Shown: positions 26,039-34,856 of the stretch, piece by piece
How the letters are laid out: each line of letters opens with the position of its first letter
How positions within the stretch are numbered: the stretch's first letter is position 1
NCBI GenBank assembly: GCA_964459305.1
Contig: CAYWNA010000049.1
Span: 1 to 62,215, forward strand
Origin: CAYWNA01 sp964459305
Lineage (GTDB): Bacteria; Planctomycetota; Planctomycetia; Pirellulales; Pirellulaceae
Reading direction: 5' to 3'
DNA length: 62,215 nt
Notes under the pieces: model-generated
Told to the model about the DNA's origin: nothing
The model's input: the letters and a program-made list of their open reading frames with translations, nothing else
Database searches by the model: none
Position numbers and translations under genes: made by a program

Positions 26039-29000
26039 GTGAATAGCATGGTAATGACGGTTGCGGTTGTCGCGGTACTGCCGTTCGGCGTGGCAATCGC
26101 TAAGAATGCGGAAGAGATTATTAGCGAAAGCCGCGTTGAGGGTGGGTTGATTGTCCATCTCGGTTGCAGAGACGGAGAATTCACGGCCGCATTGAAACGC
26201 GGAGAACGGTATTTGGTTCACGGCCTGGATACCGACAAAAGCCAGATTGAGGCCGCTCGCAAGCGACTCGCCTCAAAAGGAGACTACGGAGCCGTCTCTT
26301 TCCTGCATCTGACTGAGAACGAGCTTCCGTACGTCGACAATCTGGTGAACCTTCTGATTGTCGAAGATCCGGGCAATATCAGCAAACAGGAAATGCTCCG
26401 AGTCTTGGCGCCCCTTGGAGTTCTGTTTCTCAAAGAAGACGAGGCATGGACCAAGGTGGTCAAGCCCTGGCCGAAGGAGTTGGACGAGTGGACCCACTAC
26501 TTACACGGACCGGACAATAACGCCGTTGCACGTGACAGCGTCGTTCACAAGCCCCGGTCGTTGCAGTGGATGTCGGAGCCCGTGCACGGCAGGAGCCACG
26601 AGGAGATGGCCAGCTTTTCTGCAGCCGTCACGTCGAAGGGGCGAGTCTTTTACATCGCGGATTATGCACCGCCGGCATTCATCCGCTTTCACAGCCAGTG
26701 GAAACTAGTGGCCCGCGATGCGTTCAACGGAGTCGTTCTCTGGGCAAGAGATATCCCGCGGTGGAGCGACCACCTGCGACACTTTCGCGCTGGGCCCCTT
26801 CACCTGCCGCGCAGACTGGTCGCCGTCGGCGATAGGGTTTATGCCACTCTGGGACTTGCTGCCCCCGTCAGCGAAATCGACGCGGCCACGGGAGAGACGT
26901 TGAAAATCTTCGAGGACACGGAACGTACTGAGGAGATCATCGTGGCCGACGGCGTTCTGTACCTCGTTGTGGGAACGTCGGAAGTTCTTCGCCGGGGAGC
27001 AGGACTGTACGCCAGGGGCGAACCGGCCCCCACCAAGCTCCGATATATCACCGCGGTCGACATCGAGTCGGGAAGGCAGCTCTGGAAGCACGTGTGCCCG
27101 GACAACGGATTTATCCTCCCCGTGACGCTCACGGTCAAGGGTTCCAACGTTTTCTATCAGTCGACAAGAGGCGTGGCGCGAGTCAATGCCTCGGACGGCG
27201 AGCTGGTCTGGCAGACGAGTCGCGCTACCCCGCTGAAACGCATGTCCTTTTCCGCTCCTACCGTCGTTGCCACGGATGAAGTGCTGCTTTGTGCAGACAG
27301 GGAGGTCACGGAAGACGACGCGGCCGTCGACAAGGTTGATTGGGGCGTCCACGGCTGGAACGACCCTAGTTACCCGCGCCGAGGCAAAAGCTCGCTGCGA
27401 GCCTACTCCGTCAAGAACGGCAAGGAATTGTGGTCCGTCGGATGCAGAGAGGGATTCAATTCGCCCGTCGACGTATTTGTTGTGGGCAACGATGTGTGGG
27501 TCGGGAGCGATTGCAAGTGCTACGATCTCAAGACCGGCGAAGAGACGAAGGAGATCCCATGGCGAGGTCCCAACGTCGGTATGGCTCATCCCCGTTGCTA
27601 CCGGAACAAGGCCACGGAGGAGTTCATTTATACCTGCCGCTCAGGGATCGAGGTCGTCAGTATGGACGAGGGCTGTGTCGGCAACAACAGTTGGATCCGT
27701 GGTACCTGCCAGTACGGGATCATTCCGGCCAACGGATTGCTCTACGCCCCGCCGCACGCCTGCGCGTGCTTTGCCAAGGTCAAGCTCACCGGGCTGTATG
27801 CCGTTGCCCACCACAGAGCCGGCACGGCCATGCAGTTTTCCAAAACGCCCGCCCTTGAAAAGGGACCGGCGTTCGGCAAAGCATCCGGCAGGGCCGGCGC
27901 AGAGGATTGGCCTATGTACCGCCGCGACAGCAAACGCAGCGGCGTCGCTGCCACTGAGGCGCCTGCCTCGATGAATCTGCAGTGGTCTGCGCAAATTGGC
28001 GGGCGGCTCACCCAGGCGGTTGTTGCCTGTGGTCGCGTTTATGTAGCGTCGATCGACACGCACACGCTGCACGCTCTAAATGCCGAAGACGGCGAGAGGC
28101 TCTGGAGTTTCACAGCCGGCGGACGAATCGACAGCGCACCCACCTTCTTCAAGGGATACGTCCTCTTCGGCTGCGCCGACGGATGGATCTACTCGCTGAA
28201 CAGTTCCGATGGCAAACTTGCCTGGCGTTTCCGCGCCGCCCCACAGGAGCGTCTGGCAGGGGTGCTCAATCAGCTTGAATCGGTATGGCCGGTTCACGGC
28301 GCGGTCCAATTGCAGAACGAGATGCTCTACGCCGCGGCAGGTCGCAATAGCTATCTGGATGGCGGTATGGTTCTCTACCGGCTCAATCCACTCACCGGCG
28401 AGGAGTTGTCCAGGACCCCCATCTACAACCTCGATCCCGCGACCGATATCCAGACGGGCGGCGAACGCAAGTTCGATATGCAGGGTGTCAAAACGGACAT
28501 CATTTCCGGCGATGGAGAATTCGTTTACATCAAGCACAGAGGATTCAACCGTGACGGCCAGCCCTCAGGCCAAGGCAAACCCCACCTGATGTCCGCAGCC
28601 GGCATCCTCGGCGAGCAGTGGTTTGTTCGATCCTTCTGGCTCATCGGCAGGAACGTGGGCGTGGGCTGGGGCGGCTGGGCGGATGCGGCCGCGTATGTCC
28701 CCTCGGGCAAAATCCTGTGCTTCGACGAGAACAAAGTCTGGGGCTATGGGCGCGTTACCATCGCAAGCGGTGCCACCGGCCACAAGGCCGACGCCTACCA
28801 CCTCTTCTGCAAGGCACTCAGTGCCTCCGAGCCCAGAGAACGAAGCGAGACCAAGAGGAAAAGTAGATTCAGCGGACCGGCTCCGACGGTCGTATGGTCC
28901 GAGCCGGATTCCCTGATCGTCAGGGCAATGGTCAAGGCCGGCGACCGGCTCATCGTGGCCGGCCCTCCCGATCTTGGCAAGAGAGATTCAACGATTCTTC

Positions 29001-29200
29001 AGTTCCGCAATGAACCCGAAGCGCTGGCCGGTTTCATGGGCGAGAAGGGCGTGTTTCTGCGCGTGGTCTCCGCGACAGATGGCAAGAGAATCTCGGAGAA
29101 CAGGCTCGACGCTATGCCCGTGTTCGACGGCATGTCGGCTGCCAATGGGCGATTGTACATTTCCTTACGGGATGGCTCGATCGAGTGCTTCGGAGAGTGA
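26039..29200 (+). CDS. Exported methyltransferase-like + PQQ-like propeller protein, paralog 3
   Basis: A 1053-residue exported protein. The frame opens at 25892, but that part crosses a palindromic repeat; GTG 26039 is preferred because AGGAAGG lies just upstream and a signal peptide (VNSMVMTVAVVAVLPFGVAIA) follows. The methyltransferase-like domain (~25-140) shows IVHLGCRDGEFT, VHGLDTDKSQIEAARKRL, LPYVDNLVNLLIV and VLAPLGVLF. Two PQQ-like propeller regions follow, with LWSFTAGGRIDSAPTFFKG and FGCADGWIYSLNSSDGKLAW. It lacks the repeats found in its paralogs, so it shows the likely ancestral architecture. It sits between an esterase and GH117 genes. Confidence 0.8.
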   Translation: MNSMVMTVAVVAVLPFGVAIAKNAEEIISESRVEGGLIVHLGCRDGEFTAALKRGERYLVHGLDTDKSQIEAARKRLASKGDYGAVSFLHLTENELPYVDNLVNLLIVEDPGNISKQEMLRVLAPLGVLFLKEDEAWTKVVKPWPKELDEWTHYLHGPDNNAVARDSVVHKPRSLQWMSEPVHGRSHEEMASFSAAVTSKGRVFYIADYAPPAFIRFHSQWKLVARDAFNGVVLWARDIPRWSDHLRHFRAGPLHLPRRLVAVGDRVYATLGLAAPVSEIDAATGETLKIFEDTERTEEIIVADGVLYLVVGTSEVLRRGAGLYARGEPAPTKLRYITAVDIESGRQLWKHVCPDNGFILPVTLTVKGSNVFYQSTRGVARVNASDGELVWQTSRATPLKRMSFSAPTVVATDEVLLCADREVTEDDAAVDKVDWGVHGWNDPSYPRRGKSSLRAYSVKNGKELWSVGCREGFNSPVDVFVVGNDVWVGSDCKCYDLKTGEETKEIPWRGPNVGMAHPRCYRNKATEEFIYTCRSGIEVVSMDEGCVGNNSWIRGTCQYGIIPANGLLYAPPHACACFAKVKLTGLYAVAHHRAGTAMQFSKTPALEKGPAFGKASGRAGAEDWPMYRRDSKRSGVAATEAPASMNLQWSAQIGGRLTQAVVACGRVYVASIDTHTLHALNAEDGERLWSFTAGGRIDSAPTFFKGYVLFGCADGWIYSLNSSDGKLAWRFRAAPQERLAGVLNQLESVWPVHGAVQLQNEMLYAAAGRNSYLDGGMVLYRLNPLTGEELSRTPIYNLDPATDIQTGGERKFDMQGVKTDIISGDGEFVYIKHRGFNRDGQPSGQGKPHLMSAAGILGEQWFVRSFWLIGRNVGVGWGGWADAAAYVPSGKILCFDENKVWGYGRVTIASGATGHKADAYHLFCKALSASEPRERSETKRKSRFSGPAPTVVWSEPDSLIVRAMVKAGDRLIVAGPPDLGKRDSTILQFRNEPEALAGFMGEKGVFLRVVSATDGKRISENRLDAMPVFDGMSAANGRLYISLRDGSIECFGE

Positions 29201-29299
29201 ACCTTTGCCGAACTGAACAACGGGCGCGAAATTGAAACGGAAGTCTTTTTGTCATCCGGTTTGTTGACGCAGGCTCCGAAAGACAGCGAGGAAAAGACT

Positions 29300-30550
29300 A
29301 TGAGTTTCAGAAGGATCGGTTTGATAGCATATCTGATTGTCCTGCCTGCAATTTGCAGTGCGCAGTCGCCGGTATTTCCTTACGGGGTGCCGAAGGAGAA
29401 GCCGGACATGCCGTTGAGTAAGGCGATGGAGCGAGCGTATTCGGATTACATGTCGCCCACGACGTGGGGCAACGAGTTGTTCACGAAGTTCCGCCACACG
29501 GAATTAGAGGGCTTTGAGTACAACGGCGGCGATGGTACTCTGTCGCGCCGTGATCCGTCGAAAGTGGTCAAGGCCAACGGCAAGTATTACGTCTGGTACA
29601 CGCACCGCAGTACGCCGACGCCGCCGCGCGGGACGGCGGGTGGGGTCGACGTGATTCCATCCACCGACTGGGACCTGGCGGAAATCTGGTATGCCACGAG
29701 CGAAGACGGCTTCGTCTGGAAAGAGCAAGGCGTGGCCGTGCCTCGTCCCGCGAAACCCGCCGCTGGCTGGCGTTCGGTCTCGACCCCCGATGTCTTGTTT
29801 TGGAAAGGCAAGTACTACCTGTACTACCAGGCCTTCCTGGAAATGTCGGGAACGCGAGGCGACGATTGCCCGGTGACGGCCTCCTGGGCGGATTCTCCCG
29901 ACGGTCCGTGGACACCGGTCGGCAAGATCGTTGTGCCCAACGGCCCGGAAGGCTCGTGGGACCAGTATTCGATCCACGATCCGTATCCGCTGGTGTATAA
30001 GGGAAAGATCTATCTCTACTACAAGTCCGAGGCGAACGGAAAACCGAAACCCGTCCGGTTCCAGGGCCTGGCCATTGCCGATGATCCGCTGGGGCCGTTC
30101 AAGAAACACCCGCTCAACCCCGTACTGAATTCGGGACATGAAATCGGACTGTTTCCATTTAGAGAAGGAATCGTCGCACTGGCGATTCGGCACGGAAATG
30201 AACACAACACGATCCAGTATGCGCCGGATGGAGTCAACTTCGACGTAGCGGCCAGCGTCAGCCTGATGCCGATCGCGGCGGGGCCGTATGTGCCGGATGC
30301 GTTCACGAACACCAGTTACGGGCGTGGCATCACTTGGGGCCTAAGCCATTTCACAACGGCCGGCACGCGGCAGACGAAACATAGCATCCTGGCACGCTTC
30401 GACTGCGACCTGAGCCTGGACGACGACAATATCTGGATGAGGGAACCGGAACACTGGTGGTCACCGGAATTTTACTTCCACAGCCGAGTGAATCCGGCTG
30501 CCCGCAAGAACCTGGAGCGAAAAGCTCGGGAAGATCTGAAGAGACCGTGA
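29300..30550 (+). CDS. GH117-type glycoside hydrolase, paralog 3
   Basis: A 416-residue secreted enzyme (signal peptide MSFRRIGLIAYLIVLPAICSA). SKAMER fits SxAxxR; SRRDPSKVVKANGKYYVWYT, IHDPYPLVYK and NSGHEIGLFP supply the propeller sites. Relative to the other copies it has F for W after the GHE site. It shares with paralogs 4 and 5 the segment DWDLAEIWYATSEDGF-WKEQGVAV and the STPDVL block, forming one subgroup. The GAGG in gcgaggaaaagact places the start at 29300 rather than at the earlier in-frame ATG. Confidence 0.84.
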   Translation: MSFRRIGLIAYLIVLPAICSAQSPVFPYGVPKEKPDMPLSKAMERAYSDYMSPTTWGNELFTKFRHTELEGFEYNGGDGTLSRRDPSKVVKANGKYYVWYTHRSTPTPPRGTAGGVDVIPSTDWDLAEIWYATSEDGFVWKEQGVAVPRPAKPAAGWRSVSTPDVLFWKGKYYLYYQAFLEMSGTRGDDCPVTASWADSPDGPWTPVGKIVVPNGPEGSWDQYSIHDPYPLVYKGKIYLYYKSEANGKPKPVRFQGLAIADDPLGPFKKHPLNPVLNSGHEIGLFPFREGIVALAIRHGNEHNTIQYAPDGVNFDVAASVSLMPIAAGPYVPDAFTNTSYGRGITWGLSHFTTAGTRQTKHSILARFDCDLSLDDDNIWMREPEHWWSPEFYFHSRVNPAARKNLERKAREDLKRP

Positions 30551-30652
30551 CGCAGGCGGATTCCTATGCCGGCCGGACACGGTTGGCAGGCCGTCCTGAG
30601 TCATACGAAAGACAATCAGAAGTATCTTCCGCGAGAGGTGAGGGACAATGAC

Positions 30653-31951
30653 ATGCTCAACAAATTCTGCTTCGGATGGATCGGCACGCTGGTGATAGCC
30701 GCCGGGACATCACTTCCGTCGTTCGCCCAGGACGCGGGTGACAGAACGTCCTTTCCTGCAGAACTGCCTGCGGAAAAGCCCAAAGATCGGCCGCTGAGCG
30801 CTGCTGTGCAGCGACTTTACGATGAATGGAATTCGCTTGAGGACCGCGGTAACGAACTGTACAGCAACTTCAAGTATTCCCGGCTGGAAGGACTTCCTTA
30901 CGAGAACAACACGTCGCGGCGCGATCCATCGAAAGTGCTGAAGATCGACGGCACTTACTACGTTTGGTACACGCGACGCCAAACCGAACAGCCGCCGTTG
31001 GGCCCGAAGAACGCCACCGATACGACCCCGTCGTTCGATTGGGACTTGGCCGAGATTTGGTACGCCACCAGCCAAGACGGTTTCAGTTGGGAAGAGCAAG
31101 GCGTGGCCGTGAAAAGGCTACCGAAACCGCAATACGGCTGGCGGAGCGTCTCGACGCCCGACGTGTTGGCCTGGGGTGGCAAGTGTTACCTGTACTACCA
31201 GGGATTCAATGAAATCCCCGGACTGAAAGGCGATCGAGCCGCAGCCACGGTCGCCGAAGCCGATTCGCCGGATGGGCCGTGGCGACCGCTGGGCCGCGTC
31301 GCGATCGACTTTGGGGCGCAAGGCCAATGGGACAGTAATGCGATCCACGATCCCTATCCGCTAGTTTATCGAGGCAAGATCTACTTGTACTACAAGGGGT
31401 CGCCAGGCAAAGGCGGCCGCGACGGAACGCTCGTTCGGGCGCAAGGCTTGGCTATCGCGGATCACCCGCTGGGTCCATTCATAAAATGCCCGTTCAATCC
31501 AGTGCTTAACTCGGGCCATGAAACATGCCTCTGGCCGTGGAAGGGAGGCATCGCCGCCATCGTCAGCTTGGACGGCCCGGAGAAGAACACGGTTCAGTTC
31601 GCTCCGGACGGGGTGGACTTTCAGATGATGTCCATCCTTCAGATTCCACCCATCGCGCCGGGACCGTTTGTGCCAGACGCCTTTGCCGACAACGGAAACG
31701 GGCGCGGCTTGACCTGGGGCCTCTGCCACATTAACCCGGACGGCGGCGGTTCGGCCAAGTATTCGATTCTGGCTCGTTTCGATTGCGATCTTTCGCTGGA
31801 CGTAAATCGTCCGGCATTCAAGCACAACAACTTGCGATTCGACGAACGGACGTATTTCCAGGAGCGAGTTCGACTGCCAGACTACTTGCTGAACCGGATC
31901 AAACGTGAAAGAGGCGCCGTCGATCGCGATACGATAATGAAATCCAACTGA
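30653..31951 (+). CDS. GH117-type glycoside hydrolase, paralog 4
   Basis: A 432-residue secreted GH117-type enzyme. Its signal peptide and pro-region (MLNKFCFGWIG ... SFAQDAGD ... LPAEKPKDRPLSAAVQR) closely match paralog 2 at 20288, yet the mature propeller groups with paralogs 3 and 5. SxAxxR, SRRDPSKVLKIDG, IHDPYPLVY and NSGHETCLWPW are all present, so it should be active. ATG 30653 is chosen over the upstream in-frame ATG because the signal peptide starts here and gagaggtgaggg is a good ribosome site. Confidence 0.85.
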   Translation: MLNKFCFGWIGTLVIAAGTSLPSFAQDAGDRTSFPAELPAEKPKDRPLSAAVQRLYDEWNSLEDRGNELYSNFKYSRLEGLPYENNTSRRDPSKVLKIDGTYYVWYTRRQTEQPPLGPKNATDTTPSFDWDLAEIWYATSQDGFSWEEQGVAVKRLPKPQYGWRSVSTPDVLAWGGKCYLYYQGFNEIPGLKGDRAAATVAEADSPDGPWRPLGRVAIDFGAQGQWDSNAIHDPYPLVYRGKIYLYYKGSPGKGGRDGTLVRAQGLAIADHPLGPFIKCPFNPVLNSGHETCLWPWKGGIAAIVSLDGPEKNTVQFAPDGVDFQMMSILQIPPIAPGPFVPDAFADNGNGRGLTWGLCHINPDGGGSAKYSILARFDCDLSLDVNRPAFKHNNLRFDERTYFQERVRLPDYLLNRIKRERGAVDRDTIMKSN

Positions 31952-32026
31952 TTGACCATGTCCGGGACGCAAAGCGCCCACCCAGCGTGCACAAGATAGA
32001 AAAACTCAAACCCAGGAGAGAACGAC

Positions 32027-33514
32027 ATGAGATACAAGCTGTTTATCGCCGCCTCAAGCATTGCCTCTCTCGCCAGTTCCATCTGTGCCGAGGAGAAGTT
32101 TCAGCCTACTGTTGAATCGCTCCGGCAGTACGAATGTCCTGAATGGTTCCGAGATGCAAAGTTCGGCATCTATCTGCACTGGGGCGCGTATTCGGTAGCC
32201 CAGCAGGGCGAGTGGTACGCTCGAAAACTGTACGACGAGACGACTCCGGAGTACAAGCACCACCTGGAACACTATGGCCACCCTTCCGAGCATGGCTACA
32301 AGGACTTCATTCCCATGTGGAAGGCGGAGAACTTTGATCCCGACGCACTGCTGGCGCTGTTCAAACGGGCCGGTGCGAAGTACTTCTGCCCATGCGCCGT
32401 GCATCACGACAACTTTGACCTCTGGAATTCGAAACATCACGAATGGAATGCCGTGAACATGGGCCCCAAGAAGGACCTGATCGGCATGTGGCGCGACGCC
32501 ACGTTGAAAGCCGGTCTGCGATTCGGCGTAACGACGCATCTGTCGCGCAGCCATAGTTGGCTGAACGTGGCGAACCAATCGGATACGCAAGGCCCGAAGC
32601 AGGGTGTGCCTTATGACGGGGCTCAGGGCAAGGCCAAAGGTCTGTATCCGCCCAACGATGGCCAGAGCACGCATCCTCGGGCTCCGTTTGATGCGCCCAA
32701 ATCGTGGCGGGATCATTGGGATCGACGCGTAAAACAACTGATCGACGATTACCAGCCGGATCATCTCTACTTCGACTGCGCCGTGCCGTTTCGTGGCGAG
32801 GATCAAGGTCGCACCGGAATGGACGTGATCGCTCATTTCTACAACCAGCGACCCAATGGCGTCATGTGCGTCAAAGAACGTCCTTGGCAGGGCTTGTACG
32901 CCGAAGGCATCACGACGCTGGACTACGAACGCGGCAAGGCCAGTCACGTTTTGGATGAACCTTGGCAGACAGACGATTCGATTGGTTCCTGGGGCTATAA
33001 CGAGAATACACCTTACACGACATCCGACGCCGTGGTCGACAAGATCATCGACATTGTCAGCAAGAACGGGAACATGCTGCTGAATATCCCGATCCGCGCG
33101 GACGGAACACTGGACGAGACGGCAACGGAAATCCTCAGAGACCTGGGCCAGTGGTTCGATGTCAACGGCGAAGGCATCTATGCGACTCGTCCTTGGTACC
33201 TGCATGGCGAAGGCAAGACGGAAATGCCTCACAAGACGATCGAATCGCCGTTCCGATTCAAAGACATCCGGTACACGACCAAAGGTGACTACCTGTACGC
33301 GTTCGTACTTGACTGGCCCGGCAAGCGAACCGTGGAGATGCAGTTTCTTGCTCCCGCCAACCATCGCATTGGCGAGATCCAATCCGTGGAACTACTCGGC
33401 CACAAGGGCGACATCGACTGGGAACATCATCCCGACGGTCTGCGCGTGAACTTCCCGCCAAAGAAGCCTTGCGATTTCGCCTACTGCCTGAAGATCCATC
33501 TCCCCAAGAAGTAA
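32027..33514 (+). CDS. GH29 family alpha-L-fucosidase-type enzyme 3
   Basis: A 495-residue secreted GH29 enzyme (signal peptide ending near SSICAEE). It shows FGIYLHWGAYSVAQQGEWY, AVHHDNFDLWNS and a nucleophile Asp in HLYFDC (Tyr replaces the Trp seen in copies 1 and 2). It has a distinct insertion around residues 190-225 (QGPKQGVPYDGAQGKAKGLY). This is a third, diverged specificity embedded between two GH117-type genes, which favours a joint substrate containing both L-sugars. AGGAGAG precedes the ATG. Confidence 0.9.
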   Translation: MRYKLFIAASSIASLASSICAEEKFQPTVESLRQYECPEWFRDAKFGIYLHWGAYSVAQQGEWYARKLYDETTPEYKHHLEHYGHPSEHGYKDFIPMWKAENFDPDALLALFKRAGAKYFCPCAVHHDNFDLWNSKHHEWNAVNMGPKKDLIGMWRDATLKAGLRFGVTTHLSRSHSWLNVANQSDTQGPKQGVPYDGAQGKAKGLYPPNDGQSTHPRAPFDAPKSWRDHWDRRVKQLIDDYQPDHLYFDCAVPFRGEDQGRTGMDVIAHFYNQRPNGVMCVKERPWQGLYAEGITTLDYERGKASHVLDEPWQTDDSIGSWGYNENTPYTTSDAVVDKIIDIVSKNGNMLLNIPIRADGTLDETATEILRDLGQWFDVNGEGIYATRPWYLHGEGKTEMPHKTIESPFRFKDIRYTTKGDYLYAFVLDWPGKRTVEMQFLAPANHRIGEIQSVELLGHKGDIDWEHHPDGLRVNFPPKKPCDFAYCLKIHLPKK

Positions 33515-33531
33515 TTGCGAGGAAGCAACTC

Positions 33532-34833
33532 ATGAGGATCTTGATTCCGACATTCTGCCTGGGGACGCTTGTCGCCCTGATCGGGTTTCCGATCGCCGTC
33601 ACAGCCGCCGAGCCCAAACCGTTTCCGGCTGTGATGCCGGAGGAGAAACCCACGGATCGCGAGTTAAGTGCGTCATGGTCGCGGATGTGGGACCGGTGGA
33701 ATCCACACGAGGACCGGGGCAACGAATTGTACAGTAACTTCAAGTACAGGCCGCTGCAAGGATTTTCGCGCGAGGCGAATGTCTCTCGCCGTGACCCCAC
33801 CAAGGTTCTGAAGATCGGCGGGACGTATTACGTTTGGTACACCTGTCGCCGTAGCGAATTCCCACCGGCCGGGCTTAAGAAGGCGACAGATAGAGTGCCG
33901 GGTACTGACTGGGACCTGGCCGACATCTGGTACGCCACCAGCAAAGACGGTTTCACCTGGGAAGAACAAGGGGTCGCAGTTCGGCGCCCCGCGAAGCCGA
34001 CCAGGGGCTTCCGATCCATCTGCACGCCCGACGTGCTGGTTTGGAACGGCAAGTACTATCTCTATTTCCAAGCCTATAGCCCGATGGTTGGCGGCCAGCA
34101 GTATTGTCCCGTGATGGCCGCGGTGGCCGATTCGCCGGGTGGCCCGTGGACGTTGGTCGAGAAGCCGGTTATCAAACCGGGGGCACCGGGATCGTGGGAC
34201 AACATCAAGATCAACGACCCGTACCTGCTCGTCTATCAAGGCAAAATCTGGATGTACTACAAGGGAGCACCGATCGAGCGCGGTGAGCAATATGTACTGC
34301 GCATGCAAGGTGCCGCGACAGCCGACGATCCGCTTGGGCCGTTCACAAAATCGCCGCTGAACCCGGTGATTAATTCCGGCCACGAGACATGCATGTGGCC
34401 GTGGAAGTCCGGTGTCGCCGCCTTGGTCGCATTGGACGGACCGGAGAAGAACACGATCCAGTACGCGGCGGACGGAGAGAACTTCGAAATCGCGTCAATT
34501 CTCCAAGTGCCACCCATCGCGCCTGGCCCGTTCATTCCCGATGCGTTTGCGGACAGCGGCGACGGCCGCGGCATTACCTGGGGGCTGTGTCATATCAATC
34601 CCGACGGCGGCGGAGCGTCGAACGAATCGATCCTGGCCCGGTTCGACTGCGACCTGAGCCTGGACGTCGACCGTCCCTTGTTCAAGCGAAACAACCTGCG
34701 ATTCGAGGAAAGCACCTACTTCCAAACTCGTGTGCGCCTGCCGGACAACCTCCGCCGCCTGATCGAACGTGAACGCGAGCGAGTCGACGGCGGCACGATC
34801 ATGGGCGGTCGCGAGCGCGGCAGGGAACAGTGA
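33532..34833 (+). CDS. GH117-type glycoside hydrolase, paralog 5
   Basis: A 433-residue secreted enzyme (signal peptide MRILIPTFCLGTLVALIGFPIAVTAA). It is closest to paralog 4 (HEDRGNELYSNFKYRPLQG, DRPLFKRNNLRFEESTYFQ). The dimer-arm motif is SASWSR, with Ser in place of the conserved Ala, and the second acidic site reads INDPYLLVY where the others have HDP, so the His next to that Asp is lost. RRDPTKV and NSGHETCMWPW are intact. It begins 17 bp after the GH29 stop, with GAGGAA upstream. Confidence 0.83.
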   Translation: MRILIPTFCLGTLVALIGFPIAVTAAEPKPFPAVMPEEKPTDRELSASWSRMWDRWNPHEDRGNELYSNFKYRPLQGFSREANVSRRDPTKVLKIGGTYYVWYTCRRSEFPPAGLKKATDRVPGTDWDLADIWYATSKDGFTWEEQGVAVRRPAKPTRGFRSICTPDVLVWNGKYYLYFQAYSPMVGGQQYCPVMAAVADSPGGPWTLVEKPVIKPGAPGSWDNIKINDPYLLVYQGKIWMYYKGAPIERGEQYVLRMQGAATADDPLGPFTKSPLNPVINSGHETCMWPWKSGVAALVALDGPEKNTIQYAADGENFEIASILQVPPIAPGPFIPDAFADSGDGRGITWGLCHINPDGGGASNESILARFDCDLSLDVDRPLFKRNNLRFEESTYFQTRVRLPDNLRRLIERERERVDGGTIMGGRERGREQ

Positions 34834-34856
34834 CATGGCATCAGGTGAGATAGAAC

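Noticed and set aside
32054..33382. 442-codon open frame on the minus strand
   Set aside because: Antisense to the third GH29 gene; no signal, no motif, composition of a shadow frame.
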